64,000 nt of DNA from assembly GCF_024256385.1 (NCBI RefSeq), contig NZ_JAMLFW010000001.1:4650001-4714000 (forward strand), in the 5' to 3' direction. Numbering within the stretch: position 1 is the first letter of the stretch; the number at the start of each line of letters is the position of its first letter. The DNA comes from Anatilimnocola floriformis. Lineage in GTDB: Bacteria > Planctomycetota > Planctomycetia > Pirellulales > Pirellulaceae. The notes beneath the pieces were generated by a model. The model worked only from the letters and a program-made list of their open reading frames with translations, made no database searches and was not told the DNA's origin. This document shows positions 43,114 through 54,000 of this stretch, piece by piece. The translations under genes and the position numbers were made by a program.

Positions 43114-43806
43114 TTGCCCTTGTTCACATTATTCCTGCTTTTCTGGATGCTCGATTCCGACCTCCTCCCGAAGAACGAGGGCGTTGAGAAGGTTGAAACC
43201 GTCGTCCCGGGTGAAAAGCTCATTATCCGCATCCTCGATTACCACATCGTGAACAAGGAACTTTTGGGAAAGAACCTGGAACTCTCCGGGGAGAAGCTCG
43301 ACGCCGAATTCGCCCAGGTCCTGAAGGATTCGTCAGCCGTCCACGCATCGAAACTGAAATTGCTGGCTGGCGCCAAGGAAGTCTTTATCGAAGGGCTGAC
43401 GGACAAGACGAACCCGATCTTCAAAGCGGAGATCAAGGCGTTGAAGAAGTATCACGCCGATCTGAAGGAAGTCTCGCCCGACGACGGGCAGGATGCGAAA
43501 GAACTGATCGACGAGCACAAACTGAAACTCCTCCGATTAAATGCACCTGGTGAACTCCTGCTCGACGGCGTGAAGCTGAAGGTCATTCTTGCCGAGGGAC
43601 CGGAGTACGAGTTAGCCCGGCCGAAGGATGGACAGATCGACGACGAGACGCACCTCAAACGGGAGGAAGCGATCGTCAAACGAATCGTCAAGCGAGGCAA
43701 AACCTCGTTGCTCATTCTCGGCGGAGGACACGACCTCACCGAGATTATCAAGAAGCACGAGGGATGGGGATTCGTCAGGGTGAAACCGAAGGGGTATCCC
43801 GACTGA
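43114..43806 (+). pseudogene. C-terminal part of a TraB/TIKI-like hypothetical protein
   Basis: 230 codons, coding-like throughout (VVPGEKLIIRILDYHIVNKE, later KTSLLILGGGHDLTEIIKKH). The late GGGH motif followed by a helix and a short strand recalls the Tiki/TraB/EreA superfamily, where it belongs to the catalytic core; this is a weak match. The N-terminus (TTG start, hydrophobic LFTLFLLFWML) looks like a cut-in stretch and not a natural beginning. Lys/Glu-rich middle. Confidence 0.4.
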
Positions 43807-43807
43807 C

Positions 43808-44098
43808 CTAGCGAAGCTGGATCGAGATCGGATTAGTTCCCGTTACCTTCTTCAACGCCCCGCCAACACTGCTTCCATCATCGTAGTAAATCTGCAGAAA
43901 ATAATCACCAGCAGGCGACGAGAAGGATGACTTTGTGAACCGAAGGCTTGTCTGCATACCCGGCGAGATGTTAAACGTGATTCCGGCGTCGTCGACTTTT
44001 CCAACAAATTGTAAACCTTCTCGATCACGGGTCATCACGAGGTAAATGTTTCCCCGCATATCTTCGGAACCCAAACTTCGAAAATGGCGAGCGACCAC
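43808..44098 (-). pseudogene. C-terminal fragment of an unknown secreted-type protein
   Basis: 96 codons: NIYLVMTRDREGLQFVGKVD, ITFNISPGMQTSLRFTKSSF, GDYFLQIYYDDGSSVGGALK, ending NPISIQLR. The strand-rich pattern fits the last domain of a beta-structured exported protein. Its 5' end stops where HerA coding begins on the other strand (44101), so it is a remnant. No family assigned. Confidence 0.35.
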
Positions 44099-44100
44099 TT

Positions 44101-45315
44101 AACATTCCGTTTTGGGCATTAAATTCGGAGGAGCTGATAGCCCTTACGTTTGGTACCATCAGCGGCACAGCTGTCGGCAACATCCTGGATCAAATTACCG
44201 AGCTGAAACGGCAGTCCCAACCGAGCGGAACTCCCAGCGGCTACCCGGAATCAAGCATTACCGCCGATACACCGCTGCCTTTTTGCATTCATACGCTGTG
44301 GTACGATCTCCACTGTCACCATTACGCGACTCATACCGCGAGCCTAAACCAGAACCAGTCCGTCGCGACCCGGGCGTACGAGATTAATGGCGTAGGACAG
44401 TCGCTCAAAGGCAATTCATTAACCATTGAACGTCCACGGTTTAAACCGATTTCGCAAAGTCAGATCTATAAGAGTGCCGCTGCTGACCATCCCAAGAGTC
44501 ACGTTGATTTGCTGGAAGCAAAACTGAAGGATCCCCGACTAGAGTTCTTGTTCCGTCCCGGCGAATGGCAGGTCAATGATAAAGGGGCTACGGAGCACGA
44601 CCTCGATTCTCTTCTTAAATCCTGGCTCGGCACGGGCCGTCCGATTACCGTTTTCGATCTTTCAGGAATCCCTTCGACGATCCTCGACGATCTGGTCGGC
44701 GCGCTGCTGCGAATACTTTACGATGCCGCTTTTTGGGGACGGGCAAAGCCCGAGGGTGCTCGGACGCGTCCATTAATGGTGGTGTTGGAAGAAGCGCACG
44801 TGTATCTGAACGCCCAATCCAAGAGCCGCGCGTCCGCAGCTGCAAGGCGAATTGCAAAGGAAGGGCGAAAGTATGGCGTTGGGCTGATGCTCGTGAGCCA
44901 ACGACCGTCTGAAATCGACAGCACCGTACTTGCACAATGCGGGACTATCTTCGCGCTTCGCTTGACCAACGAAACAGACCGAGGTCAGATCCGCTCGTGC
45001 TCGTCGGACAATCTTGAGGGGCTTTTCTCGATGCTTCCGATTCTACGCACAGGTGAAGCATTAATCGTGGGCGAAGCGGTAAGCCTGCCTGTCCGTGCGC
45101 TAATCGATTTGCCGCCGATTGGGCGGCGACCGGATAGCGAGGATCCGGAAGTCGTTGTACGTCGTGGTCCAGACGGTAAACGCGTTCGCCCTGGCGGTTG
45201 GACCGAGCCTACGACTTCGGAAGATTATGCTCCGTTAGTTCATGCGTGGCGTTTGCAAAATCCATACGCAATTTCTGAATCTCCGCCCGAAGGCGATGAT
45301 TCGAGCCAGGAGTGA
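44101..45315 (+). pseudogene. HerA-like ATPase lacking its N-terminal P-loop half
   Basis: An open frame without a start codon from 44101: NIPFWALNSEELIALTFG, FLFRPGEW, then Walker B LMVVLEEAHVYL, the sensor block GLMLVSQRPSEIDSTVLAQC and the C-terminal EALIVGEAV..P. These are HerA/FtsK-family features. HerA forms hexameric DNA-loading ATPases and in anti-phage systems partners nucleases or sirtuins. The Walker A region and the HAS-barrel that should lie before the NIPFW segment are missing: the sequence to the left codes for something else on the other strand. Translation could start at ATG 44509, giving about 268 residues with Walker B but no P-loop. Confidence 0.65.
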
Positions 45316-45318
45316 TTT

Positions 45319-45528
45319 GTGGAACGTATTCCGGTGACGTCGACGAGCTTTACTTCGATTGGTTATGAACCAGATTCACGAATACTCGAAGTAGAGTTCA
45401 CCAGAGGAGCAGTCTTCCGTTATTACGACGTACCCGTCGAGGAATACAACGCTTTAATGGCGCATGATTCCATAGGCCGCGGCTTTAATGCCATTATCAA
45501 GAACCGATACGAATTTACACAAGAGTGA
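45319..45528 (+). CDS. KTSC-domain protein
   Basis: 69 residues. SFTSIGYEPDSRILEVEFTRG, VFRYYDVPVEEYNALMAHDS and GRGFNAIIKNRYEF follow the KTSC-domain pattern from end to end, so it appears complete. GTG start with GGAG 6 bp upstream, 3 bp after the HerA stop. KTSC domains occur alone or next to nucleases and helicases; their role is unknown. It may be the only intact gene left from the HerA operon. Confidence 0.75.
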   Translation: MERIPVTSTSFTSIGYEPDSRILEVEFTRGAVFRYYDVPVEEYNALMAHDSIGRGFNAIIKNRYEFTQE

Positions 45529-45549
45529 GGACGCGATACGCTACATTTT

Positions 45550-45722
45550 GAAGCGGTATCACCCAAGTACGAATCGGGCTGTCCCTTGATGCTCTCCCCA
45601 CGGTCGTTTAGTCCGTGAGTACGAAGACGCCGGTATCGGACTTCGACCCTGCGTAGCAAGTGGTCACCCAGGCGGTGGAATTGGCCGTCCGATAGTCCTT
45701 GAATCTCTTCAATCGCGCCCAT
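45550..45722 (-). pseudogene. 5' fragment of a gene that followed the STAND gene
   Basis: ATG at 45722 with GGAG 9 bp upstream opens a convincing protein start: GAIEEIQGLSDGQFHRLGDH, LLRRVEVRYRRLRTHGLNDR, GESIKGQPDSYLGD. After about 57 codons the frame runs into the antisense of the KTSC gene, so the gene is cut there. It lies 28 bp after the STAND stop and was probably its operon partner. Family not recognised; similar starts are seen in restriction-type enzymes. Confidence 0.45.
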
Positions 45723-45750
45723 TAGAACTGGCTCCAGACGCCTGCTCCCT

Positions 45751-48700
45751 CTAATCGCTTTCGAAGTATTTGGTGCGATTCACAGGATCTCGGTTCTCAA
45801 AGACCTCTCGCGTGATGGCGCAGACTCGCTTGAGCGGACCAATCCGGGCTTCGATCTGATGTAGCGCATCTTCACTTGCGACAACCAACCACCCTTCGCC
45901 AACTTCCAGTTTGCGGTAGAACGGCATCGCGTGATCCAAACAGCCGTCGTTCCACCACATTGTCTCGACCATCAATTCACCATCCCGCTCCCAAGCCAGA
46001 TAACCCTTATCTGAAGGTTGCCACCCTAAGGACCTTGCGAGGCCAGGATCGAACGCCACCCATCCCTCGCCAGGCGTGTCGTATCCATAGCCCAAGTGAA
46101 CAACTGCGGGAAAACCATCCGTCTCCGACGAGGAATCGTGGTATGTTTTTACCAACTGGCGAACTAGACAAGGAAAGAAACGTGACTTATCCGCACTCGG
46201 CCTTGGAGTTTTCACCGATTTTGGAAAGAGGCTACTCGCTCGTTTCTCACTCGGCATTGCATTGCCCGCGGGTTTCAGAGACGTTAACTCGGCAACGACC
46301 GTTCGACCGCCGATCGTAGTGCAGAGTTCCCCGATCCCGAGGCTCTGACCTTCGGATACCCAGGTGGTATTGAACTCGTTGTACTTTGGACAAATCGTCG
46401 ATCGGATTACTGAGGGACGAGTTAGGGGGCGCCGAAACACCAAATCTGCATCGTATCTACGAAGGATCTCTTCAAATACGTTCAGCCCCTCAGCCGGAAG
46501 CCGACCACCATCAGATAACTCAGCAAGCACATGAAAGATGGCCCGTCGGCCTTGAGTCCAACGAGGACGCCTGTATGGAAATGCAAGTTTCGCATTATCC
46601 ATTTGCCGTCGTAGTATCTTTTCTGCCTCTGAGTTCCAAGTTGACTCTGCAGAAATCTTGCGCATGAACTCAATGATGCGCATCAAAACTCCTTCGAACT
46701 GTAGACCAGCAGCCTTTGCGATCGTTTCAACTTCAAGTCTCCAAGGCGACACTAAATCGTATGGGTCCAGAGAATCAGGGAAAATGCCGAAGGAGCTTGG
46801 TTTCGTGCCACCGTCCAGTTCAACAGTGCCAGGCACAATTGCTCTACCTTGATAACCGGAGTGCAGGCTAACGGCTTGATGCGACTCGATTGGCGCAAGT
46901 CCCAGCCGCCGCGAGATACGGATAGCAGTCCAGCGAATTGATTGATCTGCTGAATTTCGTAGAATGCCGATCTGTGAAGTAAACGCTTGAACTCGTGAAA
47001 CATCTATCGCACTCACTGCATCAAGTGCGATCAGAGTATCTGCAACTTGTATACTTCCGCTAGTAAGTATCTGCTGCAATGGCCCGCGAATCTCAATGTT
47101 GTCCGATATTAGCAAGTCAGCGCACGCACGGATTGCCCCCTCGGCCAACAGCTGCGCGGGATGCCCCAAGAATTCGCAGATTAGATCCGTAATCGCCCGA
47201 TGAACAGTGTCGTTGCCTGGTTCATAAATTCCGACATAGGTCCGGCGCAATTCGGGAGAGTGGAAAAAAATAGCGTGCAGATAGCTTTCTATGATTATCC
47301 AAATTTCCAGCGTCGGCACACTATCGCACACAATTGGCGCTATTTCGTCGAGACTCATCGCAACATGAAGCGGATACCAGCCGTCGCTGGTCAGAAAGTC
47401 AACAAGTGACTTAAACGCCATTTCGCGAGCCTTCTCAGCATCCACACTTACCAGCGACCTAAATGCTGCTTGAGTAGTGCCTCCATCATAGAACCTGATC
47501 CACCCTTTCTTGTGTGAACTCTCAACCGCCCTGATTCCCAGTTCCCAAGCACGTTCCTTATCACCGAGCTCGCAAATCCGCTCCGCTAGTGCCCCGAGGC
47601 CCATAGCCTCGCCTCGGCGAAGTTGAAGCTGGTCGGCAAGAGAATACACATCATCTGCATTCAGACTTTTCGCAAGTTCGCGTATTTGCGGCGTCCAATC
47701 AAAATATGAATCGCCCGCCTCAGCATCAATCAGCGAAAAAAAATCATCAGTCGAGCGAATGCGCTCGGAGATTTCATAGCGAGATAATTGACTGCCATCC
47801 TTTAAATTCAAGATGCTCCGTGGTTCTTCAGCGGACTCAGTGATGGCGTCAAGGTGGTCAATTGGTAGTCCTAGCCCCTGAAGCCCCATCGCAATTCCTC
47901 TAAGCCACCCACTTCTTGATTCTGGAAATCCATAAATCTTGACGCTCCTTGCGAGGATGTCGGCTGCGCGCTGCGCCGACTCGTTCCCACCATTCTTGCC
48001 GCATCGCCCAACAATCGCTGTAGCGAGTGAATCCTCGGAATCCGTGCTGATTGGAATGAGAACACTTGCACTGTAATTCAAGCAAAGTTCGCACGGCGGG
48101 TTTTCTGAGTGAAGCGCGCGTTCCGCGATGATTGCGGCCCCGCTTTCATAGTCAATTGCACCTGATTCTGAAAGAATGCGACATAGTTCCACCGCTCGCC
48201 GGGGACTCCAATCGAATGTCGCGTTCAACAGGGCCGCCGCGGCAGTCTTCGCTGCGCGCCCCTCCGTGCTTTCTACAAGGCTAATGACCGCCGAAGCGAG
48301 GAGGTTAGTGCGATCTTCGGCACCTTCGGGTTGACTTGAATTTACCTCCCGCATCCATTCAATCCAAGAGTCAAGCTGGTAGTCTTTCCGATACTCGACA
48401 CCAGCCGACCCTTCGAGAATCTGAGTAAGCAACTTCTGCGCGCGTGCGGATTCGCCAATCAGTATCCAGCACTCTGCTTGACCTGCGCGCCACGATACGC
48501 GACCACTTACGTCCGTGTCGTCGCTACTCAACGATTCTGTCCGCGCAAACACGTTATTGCACCACGTCTTGTCGGCGCCAGAACGGAACAGTTGCTTAGT
48601 TATTTCGCGGATATCACTAGCCGGCCAGAAGTTGGAGCGCTCGCCTTCGAACCACTCACGTTCGAGCGTGACTCCCAGTTCGCGTACCGCTGCAACTCCG

Positions 48701-50403
48701 TGGTCCTGAGCAGCGCGGACGAGCAGTTCGTAAAAGTCCGATCGGAGATGCGTTAGTAATCTCCAATGGCTGCGCCCTTCTTCTGTATTCCAATCACGAC
48801 AAAAGAGAAGCAACAATGGCTTCGCTTCCATCGTGAACGTTGTACCGTCAAGTTCGATTCCTCGCCACGCCATTGCCCATAGACGCCCAATCTCTGATAG
48901 GCCTCGCTCGAAGTAGACGGCTCCTCGCTGATGTCCTTCGACTCCATCGGGAATCAGGTCCGTCGCGGTCCGCTTATCTCCAAAGGTATACAGCAACCGA
49001 CTATATCGGATTCTTTGTAAGTATGGCCCAATTCGATCTCCCATTCCCGGATCGGAAGTAAGTGTCGGCGGCGCGATCTTTGAAAACACCTCCTTCGCAC
49101 GCACTTTATCACCAATTATTCGAAACAGCCCTTCTGATAAGTGTGTTCGTTCATCATCGCCTAGGTCGCTCGAATCAACCGAGGTTAGTGCGCGCTCAAC
49201 ATACCGCCGTGCTCTTGAAGTCTCCCCGATCTCGCGACACTCTTTCCAAGCGCGAACGTAAAGCGAAAACTGTTTGTGTCCCTTTAGGCTTGTTTCCTTC
49301 AGCTCCTCAATTAGCAGGTCTAGGTCGTCCCACTTATGCGATGCAATTAGACCATAGCCCGCCTGAGTCAACATGTTGTCCTGGAAACGCAGGATCTTTT
49401 CCGACGGATCTGCATTGCGATCCCAAGTGTTCCCGTGCTGCCTTGCGCCACGTATCAGCTTTACAATGTCGACAATAGACCGAAACGATACTGCGACATT
49501 TGCCCATGCCTTCAGAACTTCGATCTGGTTACTGACTAACTCACGGTCGGTCTGAGCACCCTTGAGCAGTCCAATCGGCTCGGCGAGTTCAAAAATAATG
49601 CGTGCCTCTTGATTAAGCCCAATCGCTAATAATTCACAACTAAACTCAAGAGCGCTGCTGTCGCTGATTCGCAACAGCCTGCCGTGACGGATTCGAGCGC
49701 AAGCCTTTTCGACATCACCATTTCCGAGGAGTAATTCATGCAAAGAGACTGTGGACAATGACTGGCCACGGGACGAAAACTCCGCCCCGACGAAAAGCAA
49801 CCGCGTCAGCGCAACAAAGTCGCGAAGCGCACCAGCAGATGCGATCGCTAATCGGATGTCTCCTTGAATTGCGTCAATATCTCGGAACGCGAGTAGTTGG
49901 CCCCTCAAACGATCGACGTTGACAGCTGCAACCGATTTCGCATGCTCGCCCGCGCGATGTCGGTGATACGCCTCTTCCCAGCTCCAATGACTTGAGGGCA
50001 ACTCCGCTGCGCAAAGGTCAGCAATTTCAGAATGAATTCGATTGTCGCGAGACTCATCGAATCCATCAGGCGGTGACTCTGCCGTACGACGCAGCAGGAA
50101 CTGGCGAAAGCTATTGTGAAAGACATACCAACGATCACGACTCTCTCTGCGGAATAAGTGGAAAAGACTGCGGCGCAAGCGATCAACGACTGCCGCACCG
50201 GCCCAAGATTCGACCCAGCGCAGGTCGATTGCCGGTCTTAGTCGAGCGATTTTGCCGAGAAGTATCGCCAAATCACTGTCTTCTCGTTCGTCAATTACAT
50301 GACGCCAATGACTGTGGTAACTCTCCTCGATCTGTCCTCCAAACGGTTCTATGCGGGAAAGTATTTCCTCTATTGGGTCACTGGCCTCATCTCTCAGCTT
50401 CAC
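45751..50403 (-). pseudogene. STAND-type (AVAST-like) giant protein lacking its NTPase half
   Basis: 1,550 uninterrupted codons. The first 110 residues (LGKIARLRPAIDLRWVESW, LRRSLFHLFRRESRDRWYVF, HNSFRQFLLRRT) match the winged-helix end of a STAND ATPase, the part that normally follows P-loop, Walker B and ARC helices; none of those is present. The remainder is a long helical (TPR/HEAT-like) array, then a final alpha/beta domain (about 1,330-1,550). In defence STAND proteins the array senses a phage protein and the N-terminus carries the effector; here sensor without engine remains. The GTG at 50403 lacks a ribosome-binding site and the upstream 120 bp belong to the next gene. Confidence 0.6.
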
Positions 50404-50526
50404 GAAATTTAATTGACAACCACAGCACCAACGCTAACACTACGTCACTCGTTACCCCAACGTGATTGTTTGAGCAGCAACATCTTTGCAACGCCGCTTG
50501 AGCCTAAATCTACCAAGGTGCGCCCT

Positions 50527-51048
50527 ATGAATCAGGACTGGCTGTGGTCATGGCTAAAAACTCGTGGATCACAATCACGGAAAGGCTCCCGAGGTTTATT
50601 TCGTAGACTGCTAAGATCTGAACAACTCGAGAAGCGTTACCTCCTGACGGGTGGCTCAGGTTGCGGAATCGGCGGCGATCCGGGTAGCCCCAAAATAAAT
50701 ATTGAGAAAATCAATGAGCTCTACGAAGACGAAACTAAGCCCGTGTTTCGGGTCACTCGCGGTGCTGGCGGCCCCGATACACTGACGGTGAACATTACCT
50801 ATTCCGGAACTGCAGTTGCCGGGACAGACTTTACAGGAGCCGCCACCGTTTACTTCGCGAGTGGAGAGACATCCGTTGAACTACCGCTGTCAGGAATTGT
50901 TGACGAGTTGCCAGAAATTTCAGAGAAGGTTGTCGCGAAGGTTGAGGCAACAACAGACCTGAACTGCGCAGGGAATCCGGTTTATGTGCCAGGTAACAGA
51001 CGCTCGAGCACCGCGGGAAATATCAATCGACGATGTCAGCGTGTCTGA
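50527..51048 (+). CDS. RHS giant, N-terminal piece with export motif and Calx-beta domain
   Basis: ATG 50527 (AAGGTG upstream) starts NQDWLWSWLK, a basic stretch and RRLLRSEQLEKRYLLTG, the planctomycete 'LE.R.LL' export motif. A Calx-beta domain follows (about 60-155: FRVTRGAGGPDTLTVNITYS, GTDFTGAATVYFASGE). At about 50990-51005 the frame must shift by one base to continue as ARAPREISIDDVSVSEPEAG; in the present frame it ends at 51048 with unrelated residues. Confidence 0.6.
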   Translation: MNQDWLWSWLKTRGSQSRKGSRGLFRRLLRSEQLEKRYLLTGGSGCGIGGDPGSPKINIEKINELYEDETKPVFRVTRGAGGPDTLTVNITYSGTAVAGTDFTGAATVYFASGETSVELPLSGIVDELPEISEKVVAKVEATTDLNCAGNPVYVPGNRRSSTAGNINRRCQRV

Positions 51049-54000
51049 ACCAGAGGCTGGGGTATACATTGTTCGCTTCAAAGTAACTGCCTCTGGAGCT
51101 TCGAGTGACGCTCCCGCCGTGAGTGTAGACTATACGACTTCAGACATCACAGCAGTAGCTGGCGCAGACTACAATTACGAATCCGGAACGCTAGATTTCT
51201 CCAGTTTGGACTCCGAGATAGAGATTTGTATTGAGGTTCGCGCGGACAATGTATACCTTGAGGGCGATGAGTTTTTTGAAGTATTGTTGAGCGGGGTAAC
51301 AACAGGCGCAGAGATCAGTGGTGGCGTAGGTACTGGAAAAATCCTCGATCGAACCAACCCAGATGGGGAACTTAGCCTAAAGCTTGGTCGTACGACTTAC
51401 GTGTGTGCCTGCAATTGCTGCGGCGAGGTTCCGGTCGATACCGCTCAGGGACGACAATTTGTTCCAACTCGTCCATTTCAGCCCGCGTATCGCGCCGATG
51501 GCGCAACAGGCTCGAACGGCGTCATTAATGTCGCGGCGCAGTTTGATCCCAATCGGGAACTGAATAGCGCTGAAGTAAGCGTGAAAATCGATGGCACTTG
51601 GTTTGGGCCCGTCTCGTATTACGGCGAAGACAGTGAAATCGACGATTGGCTGGTCTTTACGCAGCAGGTTGATTTGTCTTCATTTGCTGCCTCGGGAGGG
51701 TATCCGCTAGAAATTAAGGTCAAGGCCAACTACGCGGATGGAACTACGACTCGGAGCAAATCCGGATATACCTATATCCTGGACAAAGAATCAGAGAGCG
51801 GCTTTGGAGAGCGATGGCACCTGACAGATGTGAGTCGTCTGGTGGTGACTGACTCCGGTGCGCACCAAGGCGCGGCCCTGCTGCATGGTGATGGCCTCGC
51901 CTATTGGTATCCGGAGTCGGGCTCAGACTATCTGACACCTGAAGGTACATTTGGCGAACTAACAGCCGAAGGCACTGGCTATGCATTAACGCAACCGAAC
52001 GGCGCCGTCGATCACTTTGATCTGAATGGCCTTTTAGTCAAGCGAACAGACGAAAATCTCAACTCCACTATATTCGAATACATAGATGCAGATGGAGACA
52101 GCAAGGCTGATGAAATTTCGCAAATCACCGACCCGTTTCACCGCACCACGAAGTACGAATACGATAATGTGACTGGTGAACTGGAGACGGTGACTGACTA
52201 TGCAGGAAGAGAAACGAAATACACATACACCAATGGGCTTATTTCAAAGATTGAGCACCCAGATCCCGATGGCGGATCGCCAAGTTATCCTACCGAGACA
52301 TTTTCTTACGACGCAGTAAGCGGTCGCTTGACGGAATACAAAGATGCCCTGTCGCGGGTGACGGAGTACGAGTACGACGTTGGTGGTAGGATCGAAACAA
52401 TAACACTTCCTGATTCAACGACGCGAGAAATTGTATCGGTCGCAACCAAGGGCCTAAAGACAGGAGCAACCGGGAAGCTACAAAATGCCCTGCACGAGGA
52501 GCAACTCTTTGGTGTCATGACGGACGGACGCGGCAACTCGACGGATGTGTACACCGATGACTTCGGCAACGAGATAAAACGAGTTGACTCCGAAGGCAAT
52601 ACGGTGATTACCGAGCGCGATGTCAACGGCCTTCCGATTGTAATCACTCAAAAAGGCGGTGGCGGAGATTCGGATCGCGTTACGAGGCTCTTTTACAATA
52701 GCGACGGCTATCTCGTCGGCAAGGTCCTGCCAGACCTTTCAAGGCAGGCCTGGGAATATGATTCCCACAACAAGACTCTCTCGCGATTTACTGATGAGCT
52801 AGGCCGCACAACTGACTACGAGTACGACGCGCTCGGAAACGTCACGAATGAAACTCGCTACCTCGCCGGCCAGAGCCTGGAGCCAAATTCACCAGCCACG
52901 CCTAATGAGCCTCAACGGAGCCTCTACAACGTACTAGACGTCGATTCAAACTTCAGAATTGACGCCTTTGACATGATCATCATGATCAATTGGTTTAATC
53001 TTAATGACTGGAAGGACTCTGTCGTAAGTGGCCCAGCCATGGATGAGTTTAATCGCGACATCAATGGTGATGGGCACATCAATACCTGGGATTACATTAC
53101 ACTCATCAACTATAATCACGCGCCGGATCCAGCCGTAGTCACGTCGTTCGTCTACACTTCGCCAGATGACGCCGGAGACCTGGCGAATTTGCCCAACGGC
53201 CTGCTTTTGACCATGACCGACGCTCTGGGCCGTGTCACGCAGTATACGTACGAGACCAATAAGTCGGACCCCGCTTTCGGCCGACTGCTGTCTGTAACAG
53301 AAGCGTATGGACTTGATGAGGAAGCAACAACTAGTTACGAGTATGACATAGCAGGCAATGTCACGGCGGTCGTCAATCCGCTCGGCGTGCCCACGAAGTT
53401 CGATTACGACAATCTCGATCGCAAGATCAAAATGACCGAGGCTCATCCTACAAATCCAGCCCTCGAAGGTGCAGTCACGGAGTATGAATACGATGCCGTA
53501 GGGAACATGACCAAGATGACGGACCCGTCGTTGTATGTCACGCTATATGAATATGATGCGCGAGACAGGCTAGAAAAGGTGACACAGCCAATCCCCGTCG
53601 GCGCTAATCCGCTCGATGCGCCGGTGAGTCTATATACCTACGACGGAAACGGAAATGTGGCATCGTTTTCGGACCCTCTCGAGTATGTGACGCTCTATGA
53701 ATACGATGAAGCTGATCGGCTCGTATTGACGAAGTATCCTAATCAAACGCAAGAGGAACTAGTATACAACCGTTTTGGCGAGGTGGTCGAGCGGACTGCC
53801 ATCGGTTACGGGATTGGCAGCGGCTCTTCTACAACTCAATATGACTATGATCTTCGTGGAAGGCTGGTCTCCACCACGCTTCCGGCCACTGATAAGGTGT
53901 CTGGTTCAAAGCTTGACGATCTGTCGGTATATGACGCGGCAGGTCAGTTGATCAGCTATACTGATCGCCAGGGCACCAAAACCAACTATAAATACGACAG

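Noticed and set aside
45751-50403. STAND-like protein as a complete, novel all-helical protein
   Set aside because: Its first 110 residues correspond to the winged-helix end of STAND ATPases, and the start has no ribosome-binding site, so truncation is more likely.
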